DNA from: Magnetovibrio blakemorei
GTDB taxonomy: Bacteria > Pseudomonadota > Alphaproteobacteria > Rhodospirillales > Magnetovibrionaceae
NCBI RefSeq assembly: GCF_001746755.1
Contig: NZ_MCGG01000027.1
Location: 1-64,000 of the forward strand
Direction: 5' to 3'
DNA: 64,000 nucleotides
The notes beneath the pieces were generated by a model. It saw nothing but the letters and a program-made list of their open reading frames with translations. It had not been told where the DNA came from and searched no databases. A program made the position numbers and the translations under genes. Positions 28,176-36,216 of this stretch are shown here, piece by piece. Every line of letters begins with the position of its first letter. The first letter of the stretch is position 1.

Positions 28176-28865
28176 TTACAGGTCCGGCGGTAAATTCTCG
28201 GGCAGTTCGTCAGCATACAAATCATATTCCACGCCAAGAGCATCGAGCTTGTTGCCCACGCCACTCAGCCAGCGCTGAAAGCTGGGCTCAGCTTCATAGC
28301 CTTTGGTGGCGGCATAACGGAGCAGAAAGTAAAAGTGAAACGGCTTGAAATAACCAGGAATGCGCACGACTTCCCCTTCGCCGCCCGCCTGTCCGTTCAT
28401 CTCTTTCAGCGTGGAAGGGAAAAATTGTAGCGTCGGTGTGAACATCACCCGCCATTTGTTGGCGAGGTCTTTTTCCTTCAGCACTTCGCCGTCGAAATCG
28501 GTGACTTCACGGTCCCCCCACAAGTTCAGCTGCACCACCATAAAATCGTTCTTGATGGTGTCGACCACGCGCGGGAGGCGCAAGTTAACATCGTGAAGGC
28601 GTTTGCAGTACGGACAGCCGCGCTGCTCCCAGATGATCATCAAGCGTTTGCCCTGGGCATGTGCTTCGCTCAGGTCTTCGCTTAAGTTGAGAAAACCGTG
28701 GTGCAACCACGGCTGCATATGCAGACCGTCCTCACCGATATCACCAGCGGGCAAAAGGTTTTCTTTCGCGATGGCTGCGGGGGCACCGAGGCTAGATACA
28801 GCCCCAATGACAAGTGTAAGTATTACAATAAGAAAGTATCGTAACGGTTTGTTGTAAAAATACAT
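28176..28865 (-). CDS. soxW: SoxW-like periplasmic thioredoxin
   Basis: 229 residues: N-terminal membrane or signal segment (YFLIVILTLVIGAVSS), then a thioredoxin-like domain with WEQRGCPYCKRLHD (CPYC), a long insertion and the cis-Pro MFTPTLQFFP. This is the SoxW pattern, a periplasmic thioredoxin reduced by SoxV that keeps Sox proteins active. The start at MYFYNKP (28865) is chosen because GGAG lies nine bases before it; upstream ATGs lack a site. Placed between a DsrE-like gene and a hydrolase gene. Confidence 0.85.
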   Translation of the reverse strand: MYFYNKPLRYFLIVILTLVIGAVSSLGAPAAIAKENLLPAGDIGEDGLHMQPWLHHGFLNLSEDLSEAHAQGKRLMIIWEQRGCPYCKRLHDVNLRLPRVVDTIKNDFMVVQLNLWGDREVTDFDGEVLKEKDLANKWRVMFTPTLQFFPSTLKEMNGQAGGEGEVVRIPGYFKPFHFYFLLRYAATKGYEAEPSFQRWLSGVGNKLDALGVEYDLYADELPENLPPDL

Positions 28866-28932
28866 TATTTGCATCTCCGCAGAGTTTGGCGTCCCCCAGT
28901 ATGTCGGCATTGGGAAGCGTTATTTCAAGCTT

Positions 28933-29379
28933 TTAGGGTTTGATATCGACCCAGCCGGACAATCGGCGTTCGATGATTTCGACCAAGCCGGTTTGGGTCC
29001 AGCCGACCCCGTTGATAATGTCTTCACGGGTTTTGTGGATGGAGTCCAAGGTGTTGCCGCAGGCAATAAATTCAATGTCATACAGCAACATGCTTTCAAT
29101 CCGGGCGCGCACGGGCGAGTCTGCCAGTACGGACCAAATTCCGGGGCCATAAGCTACGATAGCCAATTTAACGTGGTCCGCTCCATAAGCCTTGTGAATG
29201 TTCATGACATTGTTGAGCACCGCATTGACACGCGTTTCGTCTTTTTCATTCAGGGAAACAACGATCAGGCGCGGGTTGTCAAAATCGGGTGCGGGTTCCG
29301 CCATCATTGCATGTGCGGGCGTTGAAAGCGCCAAGTGCCCCAACAGGGCAAAACACAAAATCCCTAAAAGCTTTTTCAT
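28933..29379 (-). CDS. periplasmic DsrE-family protein
   Basis: 148 residues with signal peptide (LLGILCFALLGHLALSTPAHA). The mature part is a DsrE/DsrF-like alpha/beta fold: RLIVVSLNEKDETRVNAVLN, then VKLAIVAYGPGIWSVLADSP and YDIEFIACGNTLDSI, where the ACGNTL Cys is the likely persulfide site. Periplasmic DsrE homologues are common near sox genes and are assumed to bind reduced sulfur. First gene of its leftward unit, divergent from the ArsR repressor; strong GGGGGGAGG site. Confidence 0.86.
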   Translation of the reverse strand: MKKLLGILCFALLGHLALSTPAHAMMAEPAPDFDNPRLIVVSLNEKDETRVNAVLNNVMNIHKAYGADHVKLAIVAYGPGIWSVLADSPVRARIESMLLYDIEFIACGNTLDSIHKTREDIINGVGWTQTGLVEIIERRLSGWVDIKP

Positions 29380-29662
29380 CTGCGTTTCCTCCCCCCCTGT
29401 GGATTTGCCTCAGTTTACCGTGTAACGCCTTTTATCTAAATAGGTTTCAATTCAAAGTTGGAGAAATTTTGGGACGACAAAGGAGGGTTTCCCTGCATGC
29501 GTCTCTTCGTTGATGTCGGGCGCACGTTCCGAGATCGCCCTAAACGCGTCAAGTTAAGATCCACATGATTTCTTAGTTGAAATAACGCTAAAGGAACCTT
29601 GACTTTTTCTCAATATAAGCCGTATCTAATTAAGAATTATCTACAGCAAGGATACTCGGAAC

Positions 29663-29980
29663 GTGGAACTAAAACTTGAAGACATGGAAGGCAACGCACA
29701 AGCTGCGAGTGAGTTGCTGAAAGCGATGAGCAATCAAACGCGTCTGATGATCCTCTGCCAGCTTCTGCACGGTGAAAAAACGGCAGGTGAGTTGGATTCG
29801 GCTACCAAATTGAGCCAATCCGCATTATCGCAGCATTTAGCGGTGCTGCGCGATCACGGTTTGGTTCAGACCCGACGGGAATCGCAGAATATTTTTTATT
29901 CCATTGATGGCGATAAGCCGCGCGCGATCATCGAGGTCTTGTATCGCCTGTTCAACACCGGACAATCCAGTTGCGCGTGA
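29663..29980 (+). CDS. ArsR-family repressor of the SqrR/BigR/SoxR type
   Basis: 105-residue winged-helix repressor: ALSNQTR-like segment here AMSNQTRLMILCQLL, recognition helix LSQSALSQHLAVLRDHGLV and wing TRRESQNIFYSI. Cys32 and Cys104 correspond to the two Cys of SqrR/BigR-type sensors that form a tetrasulfide bridge with sulfane sulfur and release DNA. So it is probably the persulfide-responsive repressor of the surrounding sox genes. Starts at GTG with AAGGA upstream. A TTGACT-N17-GTATCT promoter-like pair precedes it at about 29598-29626. Confidence 0.9.
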   Translation: MELKLEDMEGNAQAASELLKAMSNQTRLMILCQLLHGEKTAGELDSATKLSQSALSQHLAVLRDHGLVQTRRESQNIFYSIDGDKPRAIIEVLYRLFNTGQSSCA

Positions 29981-30197
29981 TAAAAAGAGCCTCCACCTTC
30001 TGTGTTTTTTGATGTATTATCAGATGGTTCGTTGCCCCTTTGGGGTTCGACCGTCAGTCTTGGGACTGATCTAAGTCGCGAAACCACGCCGTTTTCCCCC
30101 GGTGGATTTCACTCTTTGCAGTTGGCAAGATGAAGCCCGCTGAAGACGCTCTTTTCCGGCTTCATGCGAAACTTTTTTGGCGTGCTGAGGCGTAAAG

Positions 30198-31112
30198 ATG
30201 CAAATTTACCTGCCCATTGCCGAGGTCTCGGTTAACATTTTCCTTATTCTTGGTATGGGTGGCGGGATCGGTTTTTTATCCGGTCTGTTTGGCGTCGGTG
30301 GTGGTTTTCTGATGACGCCGCTGCTGATTTTCATTGGCATCCCGCCCGCCGTTGCGGTCGGCACGGAAGCCAACCAGATTGTCGCCTCCTCCATTTCCGG
30401 CGTGTTGGCGCATTTCAAACGTGGAAACGTCGATGTGAAAATGGGGATTATGCTGCTGATCGGCGGTGTGATCGGGTCGACATTTGGGGTGTGGCTGTTC
30501 ACGTTCCTAAAGACCCTTGGCCAAATTGATCTGGTCATTAAATTGTCATACGTGATTTTCTTAGGGATCATTGGTTCGTTGATGTTTATTGAAAGTCTCA
30601 ATGCCATGCGCCGCGCCAAAAAAGCGGCACCGCCCAAACACAAGGGCCACAATTTTTTGCATGCGCTGCCGTTTAAAGTCCGCTTTCGCCGCTCTAAGCT
30701 TTACATTTCCGCCATATTGCCCATCGGTGTTGGCGTCGTCGTCGGCATCTTGTCCGCCATCATGGGTGTCGGTGGTGGCTTTGTTATGGTTCCGGCAATG
30801 ATCTATTTGCTGGGCATGCCCACCGCCGTGGTGGTGGGGACGTCGCTGTTTCAGATCATTTTTGTGACCGCCAACGTCACCGTGCTGCAAGCGGTCAACA
30901 ACTACGCCGTTGACGTTGTGTTGGCCCTGCTGTTGCTCATCGGGGGCGTGATTGGGGCGCAATTTGGGGCACGGGCTGGGGCCAAGCTGAAAGGCGAGCA
31001 ATTGCGCGGGCTGCTGGCCTTGATGGTTTTGGGTGTGTGCGTCAAAATCGCTTTGGACCTGACGTTAACGCCCGTTGATCTCTATGCCCTCGGCACCACG
31101 GGAGGCCATTAA
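30198..31112 (+). CDS. TauE/SafE-family sulfite/sulfur exporter
   Basis: 304 residues, about eight membrane helices arranged as two repeats, each with the family motif: GFLSGLFGVGGGFLMTPLL near residue 25 and GILSAIMGVGGGFVMVPAM near residue 185. TauE/SafE proteins export sulfite, sulfoacetate or other organosulfonates; next to sox genes the expected cargo is sulfite or a related toxic intermediate. GAGG lies about eight bases before the ATG. Forms a tight unit with the next two genes. Confidence 0.9.
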   Translation: MQIYLPIAEVSVNIFLILGMGGGIGFLSGLFGVGGGFLMTPLLIFIGIPPAVAVGTEANQIVASSISGVLAHFKRGNVDVKMGIMLLIGGVIGSTFGVWLFTFLKTLGQIDLVIKLSYVIFLGIIGSLMFIESLNAMRRAKKAAPPKHKGHNFLHALPFKVRFRRSKLYISAILPIGVGVVVGILSAIMGVGGGFVMVPAMIYLLGMPTAVVVGTSLFQIIFVTANVTVLQAVNNYAVDVVLALLLLIGGVIGAQFGARAGAKLKGEQLRGLLALMVLGVCVKIALDLTLTPVDLYALGTTGGH

Positions 31113-31113
31113 A

Positions 31114-31881
31114 ATGACCCGCGCAATGATGCTAACGTTTAAGCGTTTGATGGTTTTAAGCGCCCTTCTCCTCTCCTCCGGATTTGCCAGTGCGTCTCAG
31201 TTAGACGTCGATTTATCCAAGCCTGATGTGCGTTTGGATGTGTCTTTCGAAGGCTCTGAGCTGCTGTTGTTTGGCGCCAAGCAAACCGATGGTGATATCA
31301 TTGTTGTGGTTCGCGGCCCGGAAAAAGACACGTCAATGCGCCTGAAAGAGCGCATTATGGGCGTTTGGGTCAACACCGATGAAGTGATTTTTGAAAAGGC
31401 GCCGACGTATTATGCCTTGGCTGCGACCAAGCCCGTTGAGTTTATCTTGCCCAAGGCCGTTCTTGAGCACGAAAAAATCGGCACCGAGCACTTAGGCCTC
31501 AAAGCCATTGCGGCTCCCGATGGCGCAGATGAAGCCACCATTCAGAATTTCCGGGCTGGCCTGATCCGCAACATGGTGCGTCGGGCTTTGTATTCGAGCA
31601 AAAACAGTCCCGTCGATTTGGTCGGCAAACAGCTGTTTCGCACCAATTTATGGTTCCCCGCCAACGTGCATGTCGGCCATTACGCGGTCGACACCTACTT
31701 GGTTCAGGATGGAAAAATCCAAATTCACAACACGACCAATCTACAAGTGCACAAGGTCGGTCTTGAAGCGGAAATCTTTAGCTTCGCCCATGATCATGCC
31801 TTAATTTACGGGCTCCTTGCTATCTTGATTGCAGTGGTGGCAGGATGGTCCGCGAACGCCGTGTTCAAGAAAAGGGGGTAG
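31114..31881 (+). CDS. TIGR02186-type transmembrane protein
   Basis: 255 residues: signal peptide (LMVLSALLLSSGFASA), a beta-rich periplasmic domain (SFEGSELLLFGAKQTDGDI, IMGVWVNTDEVIFEKAP) and a C-terminal membrane helix (LIYGLLAILIAVVAGWSANAVF). This matches the alphaproteobacterial TIGR02186 family, nearly always found beside a TauE/SafE gene and thought to act with it. The ATG at 31114 lies one base after the exporter's stop, with GGGAGG upstream: translational coupling. Role unknown. Confidence 0.88.
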   Translation: MTRAMMLTFKRLMVLSALLLSSGFASASQLDVDLSKPDVRLDVSFEGSELLLFGAKQTDGDIIVVVRGPEKDTSMRLKERIMGVWVNTDEVIFEKAPTYYALAATKPVEFILPKAVLEHEKIGTEHLGLKAIAAPDGADEATIQNFRAGLIRNMVRRALYSSKNSPVDLVGKQLFRTNLWFPANVHVGHYAVDTYLVQDGKIQIHNTTNLQVHKVGLEAEIFSFAHDHALIYGLLAILIAVVAGWSANAVFKKRG

Positions 31882-31885
31882 GACC

Positions 31886-32377
31886 ATGAACGACGCCCAA
31901 ACCGCGAACAGTGATAAAGAATTTGTCTTCCTGTGCGTGGTCGACAAAAGTCCTGAGCTGAGCCGTGCGCTGCGTTTTTCCTGTCAACGCGCCAAACGCG
32001 TCGGCGGGCGGGTGGCTTTGGTGCATGTGATCCAACCTGCCGAATTTCAGCATTGGATGGCCATTGGCGACCTGATGGAGGAAGAGGCCCGCGAAGAAGC
32101 GGAAGCCCTGCTGGCGGAGAATTCTGATCGGGTCGTGCAAGCCACCGGAAAAACACCCATCGTCCATTTGCTCCATGGCGACACCTCAGAAGAGCTGCTG
32201 AAACTGATCGATGAAGACAAAACCATTTGCTTGCTGGTCTTGGGCGCAGCAACGGGCAAAGACGGCCCCGGTCCGCTGGTCAGCTATTTTGTCGATAAAT
32301 CAGCTGGTCGCCTGCACATTCCCGTCACCGTAGTGCCCGGCAACATGACGGATGAAGAAATCGACAACATCACTTAA
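31886..32377 (+). CDS. universal stress protein
   Basis: 163 residues, UspA fold: VFLCVVDKSPELSRALRFS at the N terminus, RVALVHVIQP strand, and the ATP-binding-like end LVLGAATGKDGPGPLVSYFVDK with IPVTVVPGNM. The GxxGxxxxxSxx nucleotide motif is imperfect (ATGKDGPGPLVS). Starts five bases after the TIGR02186 gene; third gene of the exporter unit. A terminator follows. Confidence 0.88.
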   Translation: MNDAQTANSDKEFVFLCVVDKSPELSRALRFSCQRAKRVGGRVALVHVIQPAEFQHWMAIGDLMEEEAREEAEALLAENSDRVVQATGKTPIVHLLHGDTSEELLKLIDEDKTICLLVLGAATGKDGPGPLVSYFVDKSAGRLHIPVTVVPGNMTDEEIDNIT

Positions 32378-32396
32378 GTGAAAGCTTTTGCGTACA

Positions 32397-32430
32397 AAAA
32401 ACGGCCGACGCATGCAGCGTCGGCCGTTTT
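32397..32430. terminator. bidirectional Rho-independent terminator
   Basis: Perfect 14-bp stem (32398-32411 with 32417-32430), loop ATGCA, A run on the left and T run on the right. Shared by the universal stress gene and the convergent cbiM. Confidence 0.92.
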
Positions 32431-32452
32431 GTCATTTTAAATGACGCCGTGC

Positions 32453-33151
32453 TTAGACACCCGCGCCCTGGAACAGACGTTGGTTGAGAACGCCGCTGTC
32501 TTTGAAGCGGTGCAAGCCTTTGACCGATGCCAATACGGCTAAGTCCACCAACGGTTCGACCGCGATGACCGTCATATAGGCCGCGCCGAAGGCGGCGACG
32601 TTGGCGACGTTTTCTGCGCCAAAACCTTGACCGTAAAACGCCCAGAACGCCACCCAGCTGACAATGCCGCCTTGGAAAGCCGTCGAGAGCTTTAAGGCTT
32701 GTCCATAGGTGACATCCTTATAGGCGACGTTTGCCGGGATGACCCGCTTCGCCAAAACGCTCATGGCGAACAACGGCACCAGCAAGGTGGTCAAGTTCAT
32801 GCCCAACTGGGGCAAATCGAACGGCGCGAAAAACAGCCCTTGGACCAACAATCCCAAGGTGAGACCGATTGCCGCAGCCGGTGCGCCAAACATCAAAAAG
32901 AGGGTCGAGCCGAGAATTAAGTGAACTTCCGACACGCCAACCGGTTGGTGCGGTAAGATTTGGAAAAAGCTGAACACCAATGCGGTGGCAATGGCACTGC
33001 GCATGCCCAGGGAGACAATCCCTTTGGACACGGCACCGCTGTTTTTGATGGAATCCACAGCCAGTTTCGCGGCAAATCCAAGGGATCCGGCTGCGGTGGC
33101 AAAGCTGAGGGTGATTTTTGCGCCTTCGACGACGCCTGGTTCGATATGCAT
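32453..33151 (-). CDS. cbiM: CbiM-type cobalt transporter component
   Basis: 232 residues, about six or seven membrane helices, beginning MHIEPGVVEGAKITLS, the CbiM/NikM N terminus whose His at position 2 binds the metal. Substrate-specific part of an energy-coupling-factor cobalt uptake system. cbiN, cbiQ and cbiO are not adjacent, so it is solitary in the window. The start at 33151 has AAAGGA upstream; a longer reading would run into the riboswitch and is rejected. A cobalamin riboswitch lies directly upstream, consistent with cobalt for B12. Confidence 0.9.
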   Translation of the reverse strand: MHIEPGVVEGAKITLSFATAAGSLGFAAKLAVDSIKNSGAVSKGIVSLGMRSAIATALVFSFFQILPHQPVGVSEVHLILGSTLFLMFGAPAAAIGLTLGLLVQGLFFAPFDLPQLGMNLTTLLVPLFAMSVLAKRVIPANVAYKDVTYGQALKLSTAFQGGIVSWVAFWAFYGQGFGAENVANVAAFGAAYMTVIAVEPLVDLAVLASVKGLHRFKDSGVLNQRLFQGAGV

Positions 33152-33184
33152 GGGTAAATTATCCTTTCGTACCCGCCGTACACG

Positions 33185-33400
33185 GCCCCAATTCATCGGG
33201 GCCACAACACACACAGGCAGGTCTCCTGGCTCACGGATCAGAGTTTTCTTGCGCCTTCCCAAGACTGAAGCCTCAGTGGCATGTGCAAGTCAACTACCGT
33301 TAACAGTTGCGGGGGCAGCCATGGTTCAGGACCCGTCAAGGTCATCCCTACCATGTTCCCTTTTCATCCAGCAGGCTTTGCCCGCTTAGAACCTATGCAT
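33185..33400 (-). promoter_or_regulatory. cobalamin riboswitch upstream of cbiM
   Basis: Minus-strand leader with the conserved cobalamin elements in order: TGCCCCCGCAACTG core, GCCACTG, and the B12 box AGCCAGGAGACCTGCC (33232-33217). A hairpin GGCCCC/GGGGCC at 33185-33204, between the aptamer and cbiM, is the likely expression platform. Coenzyme B12 binding should shut off cbiM. Boundaries of the aptamer are approximate. Confidence 0.93.
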
Positions 33401-33564
33401 ATCTATGTTTGGCAGAGCCCTCAGCATATGGCAAGGCATTTCAACGTTCACACCAGTGTGGTTTTACAGATGCGGGCGCGAATAGTCTTTGATTATCAGT
33501 GTGGAATGCGTCAGAGTCTCTCAAGGATGTCATTTTGACATCCCTATCTTGGCGTCATAAAATC
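33401..33564. promoter_or_regulatory. divergent promoter region, cbiM leader / GNAT gene
   Basis: Non-coding stretch between the 5' end of the cobalamin riboswitch and the start of the GNAT-peptidase gene. It should contain both promoters. No clear operator was seen. An in-frame GTG at 33499 would extend the GNAT protein by 22 residues that lack similarity to the family. Confidence 0.4.
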
Positions 33565-34656
33565 ATGCTGCGCGATGGTGTTCTTGCCGATGTTTCGGCC
33601 CTTGTGGATCTTGAAAGTCGCTGTTTTGCGACGGATCGTCTTTCAGCGCGCAGTTTCCGCCATTTCCTGGCCAAAGGCCGCGCACCGCTGATTGTCGATG
33701 ACGTCGATGGCGTTTTGCAGGGCTATGCCCTGGTGTTGCTGCACCCGAATACCTCTTTGGCGCGGCTGTATTCCCTGGCCGTCGATCCCCGTTTGCGCGC
33801 CAAAGGCATTGGTCGCGCCTTGTTGGCGGCGGCTGAAGCGCGGGCGCTGGAACAAGGGGCCACGCGCATGCGTCTCGAAGTTCACCAAAACAACGCCGCC
33901 GCCCAGGCGCTTTATGCCGATGTCGGCTACCACGCCTTCGCCATTGAATCGGACTATTACGAAGACCACGCCGCCGCCGTGCGCATGGAAAAGCATTTGG
34001 CCCCCCACCTGTCCAGAGACTTGGATCGGGTTCCCTATTTTGCCCAAAGTTTGGAATTCACCTGTGGCCCGGCCTGCCTGATCATGGCCATGCGCGCGCA
34101 AGATAAATCGATTGAGGCCAGTCGCCAGTTGGAACTGCAATTGTGGCGGGAGGCAACCACCATTTTCATGACCTCAGGCCATGGTGGGTGCGGTCCCTTA
34201 GGCCTTGCGCTGGCGGCGCACAAGCGTGGTTTTAAAGTTGATGTTTCCGCCAGCGACGAAACCGAAATGTTCATCGATTCTGTGCGCAGTGAGGACAAAA
34301 AAAACGTCATCCGCTTGGTTGAAGAAGGTTTTCAAAGCGAACTCGCCGCCGCCGGCATGAAAGTGGCGGAGACGCCGCTGACGGCGCACGACCTGTGCGA
34401 TCTTTTGGATCAAGGGGCGATCCCCATCGTGCTCATCAGCGCCTATCGTCTCAGCGGTGACAAAGCGCCCCATTGGGTGGTTGCCACCGCCCATGATGAG
34501 CGCTTCATCTACGTCAACGACCCGTTTGTGGACATTCCCGAGAACCGCACCGAAACGGACTGCATCGGCATTCCCATCACGCTGCCAGAATTTGAACGCA
34601 TGCTGCGATTTGGTCGGCGCAAGCATTTTTCAGCCATCGTTATTCACCCCCATTGA
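33565..34656 (+). CDS. GNAT acetyltransferase fused to C39-like peptidase domain
   Basis: 363 residues in two domains. Residues 1-150: a GNAT N-acetyltransferase with LARLYSLAVDPRLRAKGIG (acetyl-CoA loop RAKGIGR) and HQNNAAAQALYADVGY. Residues about 165-360: a papain-like C39 peptidase domain with Cys in SLEFTCGPACLIMAM, His in PHWVVATAH and the following YVNDPF. This fusion is known next to RimK-type ligases with an RLAN domain, as here, and is predicted to act in peptide-like amide chemistry. The next gene starts about 18 bases later, so the two form an operon. Confidence 0.88.
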   Translation: MLRDGVLADVSALVDLESRCFATDRLSARSFRHFLAKGRAPLIVDDVDGVLQGYALVLLHPNTSLARLYSLAVDPRLRAKGIGRALLAAAEARALEQGATRMRLEVHQNNAAAQALYADVGYHAFAIESDYYEDHAAAVRMEKHLAPHLSRDLDRVPYFAQSLEFTCGPACLIMAMRAQDKSIEASRQLELQLWREATTIFMTSGHGGCGPLGLALAAHKRGFKVDVSASDETEMFIDSVRSEDKKNVIRLVEEGFQSELAAAGMKVAETPLTAHDLCDLLDQGAIPIVLISAYRLSGDKAPHWVVATAHDERFIYVNDPFVDIPENRTETDCIGIPITLPEFERMLRFGRRKHFSAIVIHPH

Positions 34657-34673
34657 GAGGAGCTTATTCGCTC

Positions 34674-36152
34674 GTGTCTCGTTACATCATCATCGTTGAC
34701 AGACCAAGTGATTGGACGTGGTCGCAAGAAGGTCTCAACATCACCAGCGCTGAGGCGTTTCTCACCCAAGACCACAAAATCCGTCGTCAACCGACGCGCA
34801 TCATCAACTTTTGCCGCCATTACGACTACTTGAGCGCCGGGTATTATTGCTCTTTGTTGGCCGAGGCACGGGGCCAGTTGCCCATGCCGACGGTGGCCGA
34901 TGTTTTGAGCTTGGCACGCAAGAACCTCTATTCGTTCGCCATTCCCGAACTGGAATCCATGCTCAACAAAATCATCAAACGCCTGACCGATCCGCCCGAA
35001 GATGCGTTCAGCCTGACGGTGTTTTTTGGACGCTCAAACGATCCCCGCTTTAAGCGCTTGGCGGCGGAATGTTTTGACGTGTTTCGCTTTCCCATTTTGC
35101 GTCTTGAGATAACCCCAGGGAAACGTTGGAAAATTTCGTCAATCCATCCGATGGGCCTGCATCAGGTTCCCGACGATATGGGACACATCTTGTTTGACGC
35201 CGTCAGAGCCTACACCCGCACCCGCAAGATACCGGGCGGTTCGCGTCAATCGGCGCTTTACAACTTGGCCATTCTTTACGATCCGGACGAGGCGCTGCCG
35301 CCATCAGATGCGCAAGCCTTGGATAAGTTCATCCGCGTCGGCCAGTCGTTGCGCATCGACGTCGAATTGATCACCAAAAAAGATTATCGGCGGATTCCTG
35401 AATTTGACGCCCTGTTTATCCGCACCAACACGTCGATTGATCATTACACATATCAGTTTTCCCGCAAGGCTGAACAAGAAGGGCTGGCGGTGATTGATGA
35501 TCCGACTTCGATTTTGCGCTGCACCAATAAAGTTTATCTGCATGAATTGCTGCGCCGCCATGACGTGCCAACGCCGAAAACCCAGACCATCAATCGGCAC
35601 AATTTCACCCCCGAAATCATCCCCGAATTGGTCCGTGAACTGGGCTATCCGATCATCTTGAAAATTCCCGACGGCTCTTTTTCCCGCGGTATGCACAAGG
35701 CTGAAAACGCTGAAGAAATCATGCGTTTTGGGGAAGAATTGCTGCAAAGCTCGCGGCTGATTTTGGCCCAGGAATATATTTACACAGCTTACGATTGGCG
35801 TGTCGGCGTGTTGCGCGGCGAGCCTCTGTATGTCTGTCAGTATATGATGTCGCGCAATCACTGGCAGATCGTTAACCACAGCACCGACGGCACCTTCCGC
35901 CAAGGTACTTTTAAGACCTTTGCCATTGATCAAGCGCCGCCCGGCGTGGTCGAAACCGCCACCCGCGCTGCCGCCCTGATCGGTAATGGATTGTATGGTG
36001 TGGATCTCAAACAAACCGATAAAGGTCTATTTGTGATCGAAGTCAACGACAACCCGTCACTTGATCGTTTCGTCGAAGACAAAGTCATCAAGGACGAACT
36101 TTACATCAAGATTCTCAACGAGTTCATCCACCGCATCAACCACAAGACCTAA
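34674..36152 (+). CDS. RimK-family ATP-grasp ligase with N-terminal RLAN domain
   Basis: 492 residues. The N-terminal half (RYIIIVDRPSDWTW onward, to about 195) is the RLAN domain found ahead of some RimK-like enzymes. The C-terminal ATP-grasp part has LRCTNKVYLHELL, PIILKIPDGSFSRGM (Lys and Gly-rich loop), LAQEYIYTAYDWRVGVL and the Mg-binding FVIEVNDNPSLD. ATP-grasp RimK proteins join an amino acid, usually glutamate, to a protein or peptide carboxyl. GTG at 34674 is the likely start (AGAGGAG upstream). Partner of the GNAT/C39 protein; substrate unknown. Confidence 0.88.
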   Translation: MSRYIIIVDRPSDWTWSQEGLNITSAEAFLTQDHKIRRQPTRIINFCRHYDYLSAGYYCSLLAEARGQLPMPTVADVLSLARKNLYSFAIPELESMLNKIIKRLTDPPEDAFSLTVFFGRSNDPRFKRLAAECFDVFRFPILRLEITPGKRWKISSIHPMGLHQVPDDMGHILFDAVRAYTRTRKIPGGSRQSALYNLAILYDPDEALPPSDAQALDKFIRVGQSLRIDVELITKKDYRRIPEFDALFIRTNTSIDHYTYQFSRKAEQEGLAVIDDPTSILRCTNKVYLHELLRRHDVPTPKTQTINRHNFTPEIIPELVRELGYPIILKIPDGSFSRGMHKAENAEEIMRFGEELLQSSRLILAQEYIYTAYDWRVGVLRGEPLYVCQYMMSRNHWQIVNHSTDGTFRQGTFKTFAIDQAPPGVVETATRAAALIGNGLYGVDLKQTDKGLFVIEVNDNPSLDRFVEDKVIKDELYIKILNEFIHRINHKT

Positions 36153-36159
36153 GCCACAA

Positions 36160-36194
36160 AAAGCCCGCCCGGTTAACCAACCAAGGCGGGCTTT
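36160..36194 (-). terminator. Rho-independent terminator
   Basis: Stem AAAGCCCGCC (36160-36169) with GGCGGGCTTT (36185-36194). The better T run is on the minus strand, so it mainly ends rpe; it also lies just after the RimK-like gene. Confidence 0.82.
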
Positions 36195-36216
36195 CGTGTT
36201 TCTGGAATCGCGCGAT

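Noticed and set aside
33152-33262. N-terminal extension of cbiM.
   Set aside because: It translates the riboswitch and its hairpin; the family starts MHIEPG at 33151.
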